Below, piece by piece: positions 8,340 to 17,755 of a DNA stretch of 64,000 bases; position 1 is the first letter of the stretch; the number at the start of each line of letters is the position of its first letter. The DNA is from UBA4923 sp964606165 (GTDB lineage: Bacteria; Bacillota; Clostridia; Saccharofermentanales; DTU023): contig CAZSFQ010000006.1 in the NCBI GenBank assembly GCA_964606165.1, positions 27,116-91,115 of the forward strand. Direction: 5' to 3'. Both the position numbers and the translations under genes were made by a program. Under the pieces are notes generated by a model that was not told where the DNA came from, made no database searches, and saw nothing but the letters and a program-made list of their open reading frames with translations.

Positions 8340-10178
8340 ATGCAGCCAGTGCTATCCAGGAAAAACAAAAACTCGGGCAGGGCCCTGATCCGGCGATCCG
8401 CCTCTTTGGCCGCGGCGGCCGCCTGCCTCTTGTGCCTGCTGCTTCTTCCGGCTCCAAAGGTTTACGCCGCAGAGGGCGGGACCGGCACCCTGGTTGAAAA
8501 GGCCGAGGCCGACATCCGGATCAATCTGGACGGAACCGTCGATGTCGTGGAGACTATTACTTACCATTTCAGCGGGAAAAAAACGACGATTCCCTTTGAT
8601 CTGATCTTCCCCCTGGAAGGCGAACCTCACCTTGAAATGATTGAGCTGGCCAAGGTGGAAGGGGAAGACAGGGGCAAGTACATTCAAATACCCCCGGGCG
8701 ACAAACTGAAAACACTGCCCCTCTCCTACACGACCTCCCGCAAGAAGGACAGAATCCGGGTAAATGTCGCCACAACCGGCCTTTCAGGCGGCTACATCTT
8801 CCGTATCACCTACCAGTGGAACCGGGGTCTGGTCATGAAAGAGGGCAAGGCGCTGGTATCGGGCTCCTTGCTTGCCGTCCGTCCTGACACGCGTGTCGAA
8901 ACAATGAAATGGACCATCCAATTCCCCGAAGGAGTCCGTATGGACCTGACCCGGGTCGAGCCAATCTCCATCCGGGCCATGACCATGAGCAAAGGCGAGG
9001 GGCATAGTATTTCCTACATCGATAACCAGGCTTTTTACAAGATCGACGGAATCGGCCTGATCATCAGCATGCCCGGCAGCAGCTTCCCCTTGATTCTCAC
9101 CGCCTCCGATGACACGCCCCTTGCCTCCCTTTTCGAGCGGGCGGACTGGCAATCCAGCTACCTGAGCCGGTTTGGCATGCTTCGCCTTTCCATCACAAGT
9201 GTTGTTGTCCCCCTGGTCATGGCCGGCCTCCTGATCTACGCTGCCCTTTACCTGCTTCAGATCATGAAAGTAAAGCGGCTGCAAAAAGACTTCGCGCTCT
9301 GGCCCCTTGCCGAAACACCCGCCATGGTTGCCAAGCTCGCCCGAATCCGCCCCACGGATTCGCTCCTGCTCCTGGGCACCCTCCTTCACCTGGTCAACCG
9401 CAAGGAGGTGGTTTGGCGCGATGAAATCTTTGAGTGGCGCAACCCCGGCCGCAACGACTTCTCTGCTTTCTCGGCCGGTGAGATTCTTCTTTTGCAGTGG
9501 CTGTTTTCAGCTGATGAGCTTTACGACCACGTACTGGCCCCTGAGCGCTTGCGGACCGCTGCGCGCAATCCCGATTTTAGAGAGCTTGCCCAACGTTTCC
9601 GGACACAGGTCGACCGGGAGTTCAATCACAAGGGCCTGAACAATATGAAACTGACCGCTTCTTTCAAGTTGATCTTTTTGGCCTTTGCCGCCCTGTTTTT
9701 CATCATGATGGTTCTTTTTCTTCTGACCACACACGCGTCAACGGCTCTCCTGCTGCTTATTCCCGCCGGTTTTTTCAGCTTCGGCGGCATGACCTTCCGC
9801 TTTTTGACAGAGGCAGGAGTCGACCGCTTCCTCCGGACGCGTCGCTTCATGCGAATCCTGGCGGCACCACAGGCCATCATCCAGTCATGCCAAGGCCAGC
9901 TCAACCAAGCTGAAACCATGATCAGCGCCCTGCCGGCGGCTGTGGCCCTGAAAAAGGGGAAAGCCTTCTTTCAGGGGATAAGGGCGCTCCCGCGGCCCTT
10001 ATTCATGCGGGCTTCCTACGCCCTGCTTCATGTCTACCGGCGCCAGCCTGTGCCGGATGGCAACGATCTGGACGCGGAGTGGATGGATGCTGAATACGAG
10101 CGGCTGAGCCGTGGAATTGAAGAAATGGAGCGGATCTTGTCAGCCTGGAAAGAGTTCTTTGACTCCTGCTTTATTTAG
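8340..10178 (+). CDS. DUF2207 domain membrane protein
   Basis: About 612 residues: a signal peptide ending near VYAA, an extracytoplasmic beta-rich DUF2207 domain (ADIRINLDGTVDVVETITYHF onward), a membrane helix near the middle (SVVVPLVMAGLLIYAALYLL), a cytoplasmic segment, then two closely spaced helices (FKLIFLAFAALFFIMMVLFL and ALLLLIPAGFFSF) and a cytoplasmic tail. DUF2207 proteins have no settled function. The start is uncertain: the ATG at 8340 lies 14 bases after GGAGG, while a TTG at 8328 lies only two bases after it. The 3' end overlaps the ispF stop by eight bases on the opposite strand. Lone plus-strand gene between minus-strand operons. Confidence 0.82.
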   Translation: MQPVLSRKNKNSGRALIRRSASLAAAAACLLCLLLLPAPKVYAAEGGTGTLVEKAEADIRINLDGTVDVVETITYHFSGKKTTIPFDLIFPLEGEPHLEMIELAKVEGEDRGKYIQIPPGDKLKTLPLSYTTSRKKDRIRVNVATTGLSGGYIFRITYQWNRGLVMKEGKALVSGSLLAVRPDTRVETMKWTIQFPEGVRMDLTRVEPISIRAMTMSKGEGHSISYIDNQAFYKIDGIGLIISMPGSSFPLILTASDDTPLASLFERADWQSSYLSRFGMLRLSITSVVVPLVMAGLLIYAALYLLQIMKVKRLQKDFALWPLAETPAMVAKLARIRPTDSLLLLGTLLHLVNRKEVVWRDEIFEWRNPGRNDFSAFSAGEILLLQWLFSADELYDHVLAPERLRTAARNPDFRELAQRFRTQVDREFNHKGLNNMKLTASFKLIFLAFAALFFIMMVLFLLTTHASTALLLLIPAGFFSFGGMTFRFLTEAGVDRFLRTRRFMRILAAPQAIIQSCQGQLNQAETMISALPAAVALKKGKAFFQGIRALPRPLFMRASYALLHVYRRQPVPDGNDLDAEWMDAEYERLSRGIEEMERILSAWKEFFDSCFI

Positions 10179-10683
10179 GGGACGGATCCTGCGCGGGCAG
10201 CACAGCGGAAGCGACACACAGGCAGGCAATCCCTTCACCGCGCCCACATGAGGTCAGCCCTTCCCCCGTCGTTGCCGTAAGGGCGACGCGGGACACGGGA
10301 AGCTTGACCAGGCCGGCAATCTCCCCCCGCATCCGGTCGATCAGGCCGGCAAGACGCGGTCTTTTAGCCTCGATTGAAAAGGACAGGTGGGTCAGGCGGA
10401 TGTCCCCCAGCGACGAAAGGGCCCGGCTGACGTATGCGCGGCTGTCGACAGTCCCGCCCTGGCACATGGCGTCCGCGACTTCACCCAGGACGCGTTCCCC
10501 GCAAAGTCCTGAGATGGCGTTGGTCAAAGCGTGCAGGACCACGTCAGCGTCGCTGTTACCTTCCAATGGGGGGCCCTGGTCGATCACCACGCCTCCCAGC
10601 ACCAGCGGCCTGTTTTTTGCCGCCGGGTCGTCTTCCGGCAAAAACCGATGGCTGTCCTGCCCGATCGCGCTGATGGAAATCAC
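10171..10683 (-). CDS. ispF: 2-C-methyl-D-erythritol 2,4-cyclodiphosphate synthase
   Basis: A 170-residue IspF of the non-mevalonate isoprenoid pathway, converting CDP-ME 2-phosphate to MEcPP. The zinc triad D10, H12 and H51 is present (GQDSHRF and SDADVVLHAL), and the C-terminal ATTGEGLTSCGRGEGIA matches the family. Two positions differ from the common form: SDADV for SDGDV and EAKRPRL for CERPK. The start overlaps the upstream methyltransferase stop by four bases, so it is the last gene of the ileS operon. Confidence 0.92.
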   Translation of the reverse strand: MISISAIGQDSHRFLPEDDPAAKNRPLVLGGVVIDQGPPLEGNSDADVVLHALTNAISGLCGERVLGEVADAMCQGGTVDSRAYVSRALSSLGDIRLTHLSFSIEAKRPRLAGLIDRMRGEIAGLVKLPVSRVALTATTGEGLTSCGRGEGIACLCVASAVLPAQDPSPK

Positions 10684-11312
10684 TCTTCCGCCCTCTTTCT
10701 TGCCTGCGAGGCCTTGAGCACATGATACCCTTTTGCCCGGGCAAGGGTCACCACCTGGCCAAAATAAGATCCGAGCTCGCGCCTGGCCGACGCCGCCCCC
10801 TGCTTGACCCGGATAACAAGATAGAGGCTTCCCTCTGGTGTCAGGCTCTCTGCCGCCTCCTGAAAGATGCGGTAAACAGTTTCCTTTCCCGCGCGGATCG
10901 GCGGGTTGGTCAAAATAAGGTCGAAGATTCCCTCAGGCACACCGTCCCATTCGACAAAACGGACACGGCCGCTTACAGAGGCCCGCTTCGCGTTGTCAGC
11001 CGCCAGCTCAAGCGCGCGCCTGTTGATATCGCTGCCTGTAACCTCCAGCCGGGGACGGAGTTTTGCCAGCGCAACAGCCATGACACCAACCCCTGTGCCC
11101 AGGTCAAGAAGGCTGGCCTGCCGGTCTCTCAACTCCCCCAGAACTGTCTTCACCAGCAGATCGGTGCCCGGATCCAGACGATGCCGTGAAAACACACCGC
11201 TGTCCGTGCGAAATTGAAAGACAAGACCTTCCCATTCGGCTTCAACCAGGAAGGGTTGATGGGCTGTGCCCGGGTCGGGGTCGAAATAATGTGAATGTCC
11301 GCCAGCCGTCAT
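10680..11312 (-). CDS. Class I SAM-dependent methyltransferase, RsmC-like
   Basis: A 210-residue Rossmann-fold methyltransferase: SAM motif I LLDLGTGVGVMA (about residues 68-79), motif II GSDINRRALELA, and the catalytic NPPIRAGK typical of RsmC-type N2-guanine rRNA methyltransferases. Bacillota commonly carry this single-domain form, about half the length of E. coli RsmC. Likely substrate is small-subunit rRNA, by family only. Its stop overlaps the ispF start and its start overlaps the queT stop, so it is translationally coupled on both sides. Confidence 0.85.
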   Translation of the reverse strand: MTAGGHSHYFDPDPGTAHQPFLVEAEWEGLVFQFRTDSGVFSRHRLDPGTDLLVKTVLGELRDRQASLLDLGTGVGVMAVALAKLRPRLEVTGSDINRRALELAADNAKRASVSGRVRFVEWDGVPEGIFDLILTNPPIRAGKETVYRIFQEAAESLTPEGSLYLVIRVKQGAASARRELGSYFGQVVTLARAKGYHVLKASQARKRAEE

Positions 11313-11959
11313 TTTCTTCTTTGGCCTTTCAGGGATTCACTTTCAGTCAGATAGACGCGCCGTGCCCAAGGCGTCTTTTTCAAGGCCGACAAGAGGGGCA
11401 AGCCGATCCCATACACAACCAGGGACTGGGAAAGGAAGAGGGCTCCAACACTGCCGGCAAGCAGGGCCGGACTGACCTGGCCGGGCCGGATCAAAAAAGG
11501 CAGGTAACTGCCGACAACCAGGGCGTTAAGCAGGACGGGAGGCAGCAGAGGCACCAGCCGCGCCGTTAAATCCCGGCTGCAAAACCCTTTGGGCTCCGGC
11601 CTTTCTCCCCTCGCCTCCCCGGCCAGCCAGCGGCGCCAGGGTTTTGCCAGGCGCCAGGTCAAAAGAGCCGCCAGCAGAGTGACGGCACTGCCGCCCAGGA
11701 TGTCAACCAGTCCGAGCGGGGCCGGGTTGAGAAGATTTGCCAGAAGGCAGCCGGCGAACACACCCACGATGGCAGAAGGAAAAAGGGCAGGAAGCGCGGT
11801 CAGTGCTTCCGCCAGTCTCAGTTGAATGAAAGAGAAACTCATGAAAGGGGTGACCAGGGTCAGCGCCATGTAAAGGGCGGCAATGAGGGCGCTCTGGGTC
11901 AGCGCGGCAAGCGCGGCAGCTCCCGGCCGCTTTTTCTGCCCTGGTCCGGGAGTGTCCAT
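11309..11959 (-). CDS. queT: QueT-family ECF transporter S component (queuosine precursor)
   Basis: A 216-residue membrane protein with about six helices. The family signature is visible: IQLRLAEALTALPALFPSAI followed by GVFAGCLLANLL and LVDILGGSAVTLLAALLT. QueT proteins are predicted substrate-binding subunits of energy-coupling-factor transporters for queuosine precursors, working with a shared EcfA/EcfT module. A loop of about 20 residues near position 120 (RGERPEPKG) is hydrophilic. It lies seven bases downstream of ileS, which fits a tRNA-related operon. Confidence 0.82.
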   Translation of the reverse strand: MDTPGPGQKKRPGAAALAALTQSALIAALYMALTLVTPFMSFSFIQLRLAEALTALPALFPSAIVGVFAGCLLANLLNPAPLGLVDILGGSAVTLLAALLTWRLAKPWRRWLAGEARGERPEPKGFCSRDLTARLVPLLPPVLLNALVVGSYLPFLIRPGQVSPALLAGSVGALFLSQSLVVYGIGLPLLSALKKTPWARRVYLTESESLKGQRRK

Positions 11960-11966
11960 GGCCCGG

Positions 11967-14900
11967 TCAGCTCAAATCTGACGCAAGGACAACAGCAAAG
12001 GTCATGGGGTGCCCGTTGATATCCCATTGCTGCGGCTTGATGCCGTCAGGAACCGCGTCATCCCCGTCGAAGTAGATCAACTGCTCCGCCAGGACATCTG
12101 CCATGATGGCTTCGGCGTGGCCGTCGATCACGGCGTCCTGTTGGCCGCGGGCGACGTAAAGCCGGATGCGGTCAGTGACCTCAAATCCGCTGGAGCGCCG
12201 CATGGTCTGGATCTTGCTGACGATCTCGCGGACGAAGCCTTCCTCGATCAAGTCCCGGGTCAAGCCGGTTGCCAGCGCCACCTTGACACTACCGGCGCTT
12301 TCAACCGCATAGCCTTTTGCCGGGATCTCCTCAACCAGCAGGTCATCAGCTGTCAAGCCGTAGACTGTATCGCCGACAGCAAGCTTGATCTGTCCATTTT
12401 GCTCCAGCTCATCCATGGTCGCCCGGCCAGGCAAGGCTTCGATCAGGGAGCGCGCCTGAGGGAGATCACTGCCCATCAGCCGCCCAAGCGTTCTCAATTG
12501 CGGTTTGAATCTGTAATCGATCAGGCTTCCGTCGTCTTCTTCAAACTTGACCTTTTTGATGTTAAGTTCGTCGCGGACCAGGGCGGACAGCTCTTCAGAC
12601 AGTGGTTCCATGCCAACGACCACCAGCTCTGATAGAGGTTGGCGGATTTTGAGCTGGGCATTGTTTCTGGCTGCCCGGCCAAGCGAAGCGAGCTCAAGCA
12701 CACCTTGCATATGGTCCTCAAGCGCCTTGTCAATTTTCTCCTCATCCGCCAGGGGGTAGTCACACAGGTGAACGCTTTCAGGCCGATTGGGGATGCGTCC
12801 GGCGACCAGATTCCGGTAAACCGCCTCCGCCATGAAAGGGGTGAAAGGGGCGATGACCAAGGTCATGGTCACCAGGATATCGTGGAGAACGACATAGGCG
12901 GTGATCTTGTCTGTGTCCATATCCGGCCCCCAATAACGCTCCCGAGATCTTCTCACATACCAGTTGGAAAGGTCTTCGACAAAAGCCTCCAGGGCCCGGG
13001 CCGCCGTTGTGATATCGCAGATCTCCAATCTGTGATCCACTTCTTTGATCAGCGAATGCAGCCTGCTTTCAATCCAGCGGTCCATAACCGTCTTGAATTC
13101 ACCGACGGGGAAGTCCTGGTACTCGACCCGGTCGAAGCGGTCAATATTGGCGTAAAGGACAAAAAAGGCGTAGGTGTTCCAGAAGGTTCCCATGAACCGC
13201 CGCTTGGCCTCATTGACCGAGTCTTCAGAAAAACGCGCGGACAGCCAGGGCTGGCTGCCGGAGTAAAACATCCAGCGCATGGCGTCAGCCCCCTCCACAT
13301 CCAGGATGTGGCCGGGTTCAACGATATTGCCCAGATGTTTGGACATCTTGATGCCGTCCTTGTCCAGGACGTGTCCGAGGACCAGGCAGGTCTTGTAGGC
13401 CTCTTCATCAAAGAGGGCTGTGCTGATCGCGTGCAGGCTGTAGAACCAGCCGCGCGTCTGGTCGATGGCTTCGGAGATGAAATCGGCCGGCATCCGCTCC
13501 CGGGTCAGCTCCTGGTTCTCAAAGGGGTAGTGGTATTGCGCGTAGGGCATGGCGCCGGAGTCATACCAGCCGTCGATGACTTCCGGAACCCGGGTCATGA
13601 CCCCGGAACATGAGGGACAGGTCAGATGGACCTGGTCGATCATGGGCTTGTGCAGCTCAATATCCCCGGGGCAGTCGGGAGACATGGCCTTCATCTCGGC
13701 GATGGAGCCAACCATATGAAGCTTACCGCATGAATCACACTGCCAAACAGGCAAGGGTGTGCCCCAGTAGCGTTCACGCGAGATACACCAGTCGATGACG
13801 CTCTCCAGGAAATGCCCGAAGCGGCCGGGGCCGATATGGGCCGGAATCCAGTTGATCCTGGCATTGTTTTCAAGAAGCTGGTCACGCAGCTTGGTCATCT
13901 CGATGAACCAGGCCGTCCGGGCGTAATAGATGAGCGGCGTGTCGCAGCGCCAGCAGAAGGGATAGGTGTGCTCGGTCATATCCTCGGACAGCAGGAGATT
14001 CCATTCGCGAAGCAGCTCTACCAGGCCGTCATCGGCATCCTTGACAAAGACACCGGCGAAGCCTTCCACTTCATCCGTCATGGTTCCGTCCTCAGCGACA
14101 AATTGAATAAGCGGCAGATCGTTGGCGCGGCCAATCCGCGCGTCATCCTCACCGAAGGCCGGCGCGATGTGCACGATCCCCGTGCCGTCCGTCAGGGTGA
14201 CATAGGGGTCGGCGACCACATAGTAAGCCCGCTTGCCCGATTGTTTGACCGTTTCAATCCCGAAAGGGTAAAGGGGTTCGTACTCACGTCCCAGCAGGTC
14301 GCTGCCCAGACAAGTCTCCAAAATCCGCGCGTCCGACCCGAATACCTGATGACAAAGAGCCTGGGCAACGATGTAGCGGGGCTTGCCTGCCGACCCGTCC
14401 GGCTCACCGTCAACCTCACAGAGCACATAATGCTCTTTGGCGTTGACACAAAGCGCCAGGTTGGACGGCAGGGTCCAGGGCGTGGTGGTCCACACGGCGA
14501 AGTAGGTGTCCGGTTGGTCTTTGGCCCGGAAACGCACGTATACCGACCGCTCCTTGATGTCGCGGTAACCCTGCGCCACCTCGTGGCTCGAAAGCGAGGT
14601 TCCGCAGCGGGGACAGTAAGGGACTACCTTGTGGCCCTGGTAGATCAGTCCCTTGTCCCAGATCTGCTTCAGCGACCACCAGACTGATTCGATGTAGTCG
14701 TTCTCGTAGGTGATGTAGGGATGCTCCATGTCGGCCCAAAAGCCGATGCGCTCCGACATCTCCTCCCACTCCCCCTTGTATTTCCAGACCGATTCCTTGC
14801 ATTCCTTAATAAAGGCCTCAACCCCGTAGGCCTCGATCTGATCCTTGCCGTCCAGGCCCAGTCTTTTTTCGACCTCGAGCTCAACAGGCAGTCCGTGCGT

Positions 14901-15158
14901 ATCCCAGCCGGCCTTTCTCGGTACGTAATAACCTTTCATGGTCCGGTAGCGCGGAATCAAGTCCTTAATGACACGGGTCAGCACATGGCCGGCGTGCGGC
15001 ATGCCATTGGCAGTCGGCGGGCCGTCGAAAAAGGAGTAAATCGGTCCGCCTTCCCTGTTTTTCATTGACTTGTTAAAGATGTCCTGATCTTTCCAAAAGG
15101 CCAGGACTCTTTCTTCACGCGGGACAAAATCGAGACCGCTGTCTACTTTTTCGTACAT
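11967..15158 (-). CDS. ileS: Isoleucyl-tRNA synthetase, long (IleS2) type
   Basis: A 1063-residue class I aminoacyl-tRNA synthetase. The HIGH-type motif reads PHAGH (near residue 55), the KMSKS loop reads KMSKH (DGIKMSKHLGN), and the editing domain is present (WTTTPWTLPSN). The length and the WDTHGLPVELEVEK motif indicate the IleS2 type shared with eukaryotes, which is known for low mupirocin sensitivity. A C-rich motif CPRCGTSLSSHE lies near residue 190. It heads the ileS-queT-methyltransferase-ispF operon behind a strong promoter; no T-box leader is visible. Confidence 0.96.
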   Translation of the reverse strand: MYEKVDSGLDFVPREERVLAFWKDQDIFNKSMKNREGGPIYSFFDGPPTANGMPHAGHVLTRVIKDLIPRYRTMKGYYVPRKAGWDTHGLPVELEVEKRLGLDGKDQIEAYGVEAFIKECKESVWKYKGEWEEMSERIGFWADMEHPYITYENDYIESVWWSLKQIWDKGLIYQGHKVVPYCPRCGTSLSSHEVAQGYRDIKERSVYVRFRAKDQPDTYFAVWTTTPWTLPSNLALCVNAKEHYVLCEVDGEPDGSAGKPRYIVAQALCHQVFGSDARILETCLGSDLLGREYEPLYPFGIETVKQSGKRAYYVVADPYVTLTDGTGIVHIAPAFGEDDARIGRANDLPLIQFVAEDGTMTDEVEGFAGVFVKDADDGLVELLREWNLLLSEDMTEHTYPFCWRCDTPLIYYARTAWFIEMTKLRDQLLENNARINWIPAHIGPGRFGHFLESVIDWCISRERYWGTPLPVWQCDSCGKLHMVGSIAEMKAMSPDCPGDIELHKPMIDQVHLTCPSCSGVMTRVPEVIDGWYDSGAMPYAQYHYPFENQELTRERMPADFISEAIDQTRGWFYSLHAISTALFDEEAYKTCLVLGHVLDKDGIKMSKHLGNIVEPGHILDVEGADAMRWMFYSGSQPWLSARFSEDSVNEAKRRFMGTFWNTYAFFVLYANIDRFDRVEYQDFPVGEFKTVMDRWIESRLHSLIKEVDHRLEICDITTAARALEAFVEDLSNWYVRRSRERYWGPDMDTDKITAYVVLHDILVTMTLVIAPFTPFMAEAVYRNLVAGRIPNRPESVHLCDYPLADEEKIDKALEDHMQGVLELASLGRAARNNAQLKIRQPLSELVVVGMEPLSEELSALVRDELNIKKVKFEEDDGSLIDYRFKPQLRTLGRLMGSDLPQARSLIEALPGRATMDELEQNGQIKLAVGDTVYGLTADDLLVEEIPAKGYAVESAGSVKVALATGLTRDLIEEGFVREIVSKIQTMRRSSGFEVTDRIRLYVARGQQDAVIDGHAEAIMADVLAEQLIYFDGDDAVPDGIKPQQWDINGHPMTFAVVLASDLS

Positions 15159-15241
15159 GAATGGACTTCTCCTTATTGATCACCTTCTTGCCCGGTTCAC
15201 ACAGGTGGCCGGGTCCAGGCAGTCATACCAATATCCAAATG

Positions 15242-15271
15242 ATTATAGTGTCAGGCAGCTCTTTGTGTCAA
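15242..15271 (-). promoter_or_regulatory. Promoter of the ileS operon
   Basis: Minus-strand TTGACA (15266-15271) and TATAAT (15242-15247), both perfect consensus, with an 18-base spacer. The leader to ileS is about 80 bases and has only a short stem; the T-box consensus is not present. Confidence 0.85.
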
Positions 15272-15427
15272 ACAAAAAGGGAAGCCCACAGGCGTCAAAA
15301 GACGGCCTTGTCTATTCATCCGGCTGTTTCGGGCCGCTCAATTGTGTCAGTGTTAATGATATGTTCATAAATCAATGCTAACTTGAAAAAGGAGATTTCT
15401 CCACAGAGGATTCTTGAGGAGGTATTT

Positions 15428-16789
15428 ATGTTAGAAAAATCGTTTAAGCTCAAAGAACACGGCGTGTCCGTGAAGGGTGAGCTTGCGGCCGGCTTGACCA
15501 CGTTTATGACGATGGCTTATATCCTGGCCGTCAATCCCGATATCTTGAGTGTGACGGGCATGAATCCGGGCGGTGTTCTGATTGCGACGGCGCTGTCATC
15601 AGCCATCGCCTGCATCTGCATGGCTTTTATGGCCAACCTGCCCTTTGCGCTGGCACCCGGCATGGGGCTCAACGCCTACTTTGCCTTTACCGTCGTGCTT
15701 GGCATGGGGTATTCGTGGCAGTTCGCGCTCTTCGCCGTCTTCGTCGAGGGCCTGATCTTCATTGTGCTCTCATTGACCAATGTCCGCGAAGCCATCTTCG
15801 ACGCCATTCCGCTCACGCTTAAGCACGCAGTCGGTGCCGGTATCGGACTCTTCATCGCCTTCATCGGCCTGCAGAATTCCGGTCTGGTCCAGCCGGGCGC
15901 TACACTCGTCGAACTGGTTGCCTTCAAGGATACCATGGGCGGTGTCGGCCTGCTGGCCCTCCTGACCCTGGTCGGCGTACTCATCATCGGCGTCCTGGCT
16001 TACAAGAACGTCAAAGGCGCCTTGCTGATCGGCATGTTCGCCGTCTGGATCATCGGCATTATCTTGCAGGCGGTCGGACTCTACGTGCCCAACCCCGAAG
16101 CGGGTCTCTTCTCGCTTTATCCCTATTGGGGCCTGCCTGACTTTGCCGGATTCGGCCAGATTGCCGGCCAGGCGTTCTCACCCGCTGCCTTTGCCAACTT
16201 CAATATCCCTGACTTCCTGATCATCATGTTCTCCTTCCTCTTCGTCGATATCTTCGACACCCTGGGGACCCTGATCGGCGTCGCCGACAAGGCGGACATG
16301 CTTGACAAGGACGGCAAACTGCCCAGAATCAAGGGCGCCCTCATGGCCGACGCCGTCGGCACGGTTGTCGGCGCGGTTGCCGGCACCTCGACGGTCACAA
16401 CTTACGTTGAAAGCGCCGCGGGCGTCGCTGAAGGCGGCCGCACGGGGCTGACAGCACTGACAACAGGAATTCTCTTCCTGCTTGCCATCATCCTGTCACC
16501 CATCTTCATCTCCATCCCGTCCTTCGCGACCTCGGCGGCCCTGATCTATGTTGGCTTCCTCATGCTGTCGTCCATCCTCAAGGTTGACTTCAACGACATC
16601 TCCGAAGCCCTCCCCGCCTATGTTGCCCTCTTTGCCATGCCCTTCTTCTACAGTATTTCGCACGGCATCATGTTCGGGATCATCTTCTACGTTCTGATCA
16701 ACATGATCAGCGGGAAATTCAAAAAGATCAGCCCGCTCATGTACATCCTGGCTCTCGCGTTTATCCTGAAATTTGCCTTTTTGGGATAG
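15428..16789 (+). CDS. NCS2-family purine permease (AzgA/PbuG type)
   Basis: A 453-residue membrane protein of the adenine/guanine/hypoxanthine permease group, which import purine bases with protons. Features seen: ELAAGLTTFMTMAYILAVNP at the N terminus, LAPGMGLNAYFAF, IFDTLGTLIGVADKADMLD, and ESAAGVAEGGRTGLTAL, all hallmark segments. The start at 15428 follows GAGGAGGTATTT; a longer frame from 15383 has no ribosome binding site. No purine riboswitch is recognisable in the 150 bases upstream. A strong terminator follows, so it is monocistronic. Confidence 0.92.
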   Translation: MLEKSFKLKEHGVSVKGELAAGLTTFMTMAYILAVNPDILSVTGMNPGGVLIATALSSAIACICMAFMANLPFALAPGMGLNAYFAFTVVLGMGYSWQFALFAVFVEGLIFIVLSLTNVREAIFDAIPLTLKHAVGAGIGLFIAFIGLQNSGLVQPGATLVELVAFKDTMGGVGLLALLTLVGVLIIGVLAYKNVKGALLIGMFAVWIIGIILQAVGLYVPNPEAGLFSLYPYWGLPDFAGFGQIAGQAFSPAAFANFNIPDFLIIMFSFLFVDIFDTLGTLIGVADKADMLDKDGKLPRIKGALMADAVGTVVGAVAGTSTVTTYVESAAGVAEGGRTGLTALTTGILFLLAIILSPIFISIPSFATSAALIYVGFLMLSSILKVDFNDISEALPAYVALFAMPFFYSISHGIMFGIIFYVLINMISGKFKKISPLMYILALAFILKFAFLG

Positions 16790-16831
16790 GACGCCGCTGC
16801 ACCCAGCACATCAACAAATCCTCTGTTTCGA

Positions 16832-16858
16832 AAAGCCCGGGCCGGCGGCCCGGGCTTT
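16832..16858 (+). terminator. Rho-independent terminator after the NCS2 permease
   Basis: Twelve-base arms aaagcccgggcc and ggcccgggcttt with a 3-base loop, ending in TTT, 43 bases after the stop. Confidence 0.85.
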
Positions 16859-16868
16859 CCATGTCCGG

Positions 16869-16891
16869 GCCCGGCCTCTTGCGGGCCGGGC
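16869..16891 (+). other. Second GC-rich hairpin
   Basis: Arms gcccggcc (16869-16876) and ggccgggc (16884-16891) around a 7-base loop, ten bases after the terminator and 25 bases before the next start. There is no clear T-tract. Confidence 0.5.
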
Positions 16892-16915
16892 TCCTCTTCG
16901 TGTAGGCTTATTGCC

Positions 16916-17755
16916 ATGAATCCCTGTCTGATCCTCCTGCTCGTCTTTCTGTCCGCCGGAGCCGTCTTTTTGCTCTACGGTTTTTTTCTTGAACCCCGCT
17001 GGATCAGGACCAGGGTATTTCCCCTTCCGGCAACCGGTCCGGAAAGTGAAGGCAAAAGGATCCTGTATTTCTCCGACCTTCATACCGGCGCCTCAACGAC
17101 CCGGCGTAAGCTGGACAGGCAGATGAGGGCCATCATGAAGATGAAAGCGGATGCCATCTTTTTCGGCGGCGACCTGGTTGAGGAAAAAACTCCCCTCCGG
17201 GATCCCGCTTTCCGGGCCATGGTCATCGACGCCCTGTCCTCCCTTCAGGCCCCCCTGGGCAAGTGGGCCGTCTTTGGCAATCACGATGTGGAGGCACCGC
17301 GATTTCGCGCATGGGTGAGCGGGGTCCTGGATCAGGCGGGCTTTACCCTGCTTGAAAACCGGGGAATTGAATTAGCCGGCATACCCGTGTGGGGCTTCGC
17401 CAACACCCATCACGGAGTACCTTGTCTGGACCATGAGGCGGTCGGACAATTGGCGGATCAAGCCCAGGGAGATCCTTTTCTGCTCTTCCTTGTGCACGAA
17501 TCCGACTGGTTCCCCCGTGTTATGCCGTGGCAAGGCAAGGGTCTGATCCTCACGGGACATTCCCACTACGGCCAGGTCACATTCTTCGGCCTTCCGCTTA
17601 TCCGGCCGGCCGGCGCCAAAAAGTACTGGCGGGGGCGGTATGACCTGGGCGATCATTTATCCATGCTTGTGAGCGCGGGACTTGGAACCGTCCATATCCA
17701 CGCCCGTTTTTTCGCCAGGCCTGATCTTTTGTTATTGCGGTTCGGAAAGAAATAA
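16916..17755 (+). CDS. Membrane-anchored metallophosphoesterase (YaeI-like)
   Basis: A 279-residue calcineurin-type phosphoesterase with an N-terminal membrane helix (residues about 3-25). Metal-binding motifs appear in order: DLHTG, GGDLV, GNHDVE, VHESDW, and GHSHYGQ. The arrangement matches the YaeI/YkoQ group, thought to act on lipid-linked phosphates at the membrane; the substrate is unknown. The ribosome binding site is weak. Its last 24 bases overlap the 3' end of hemZ on the other strand. Confidence 0.85.
   Translation: MNPCLILLLVFLSAGAVFLLYGFFLEPRWIRTRVFPLPATGPESEGKRILYFSDLHTGASTTRRKLDRQMRAIMKMKADAIFFGGDLVEEKTPLRDPAFRAMVIDALSSLQAPLGKWAVFGNHDVEAPRFRAWVSGVLDQAGFTLLENRGIELAGIPVWGFANTHHGVPCLDHEAVGQLADQAQGDPFLLFLVHESDWFPRVMPWQGKGLILTGHSHYGQVTFFGLPLIRPAGAKKYWRGRYDLGDHLSMLVSAGLGTVHIHARFFARPDLLLLRFGKK

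Noticed and set aside
15159..15240. T-box riboswitch before ileS
   Set aside because: The leader is only about 80 bases and lacks the conserved T-box sequence and antiterminator.
15272..15427. Purine riboswitch before the NCS2 permease
   Set aside because: None of the conserved loop sequences of the purine aptamer is seen.
16832..16891. A REP-like repeat element from two adjacent GC-rich hairpins
   Set aside because: The two hairpins differ in sequence and no further copies were noticed in the window; the first is a plain terminator.
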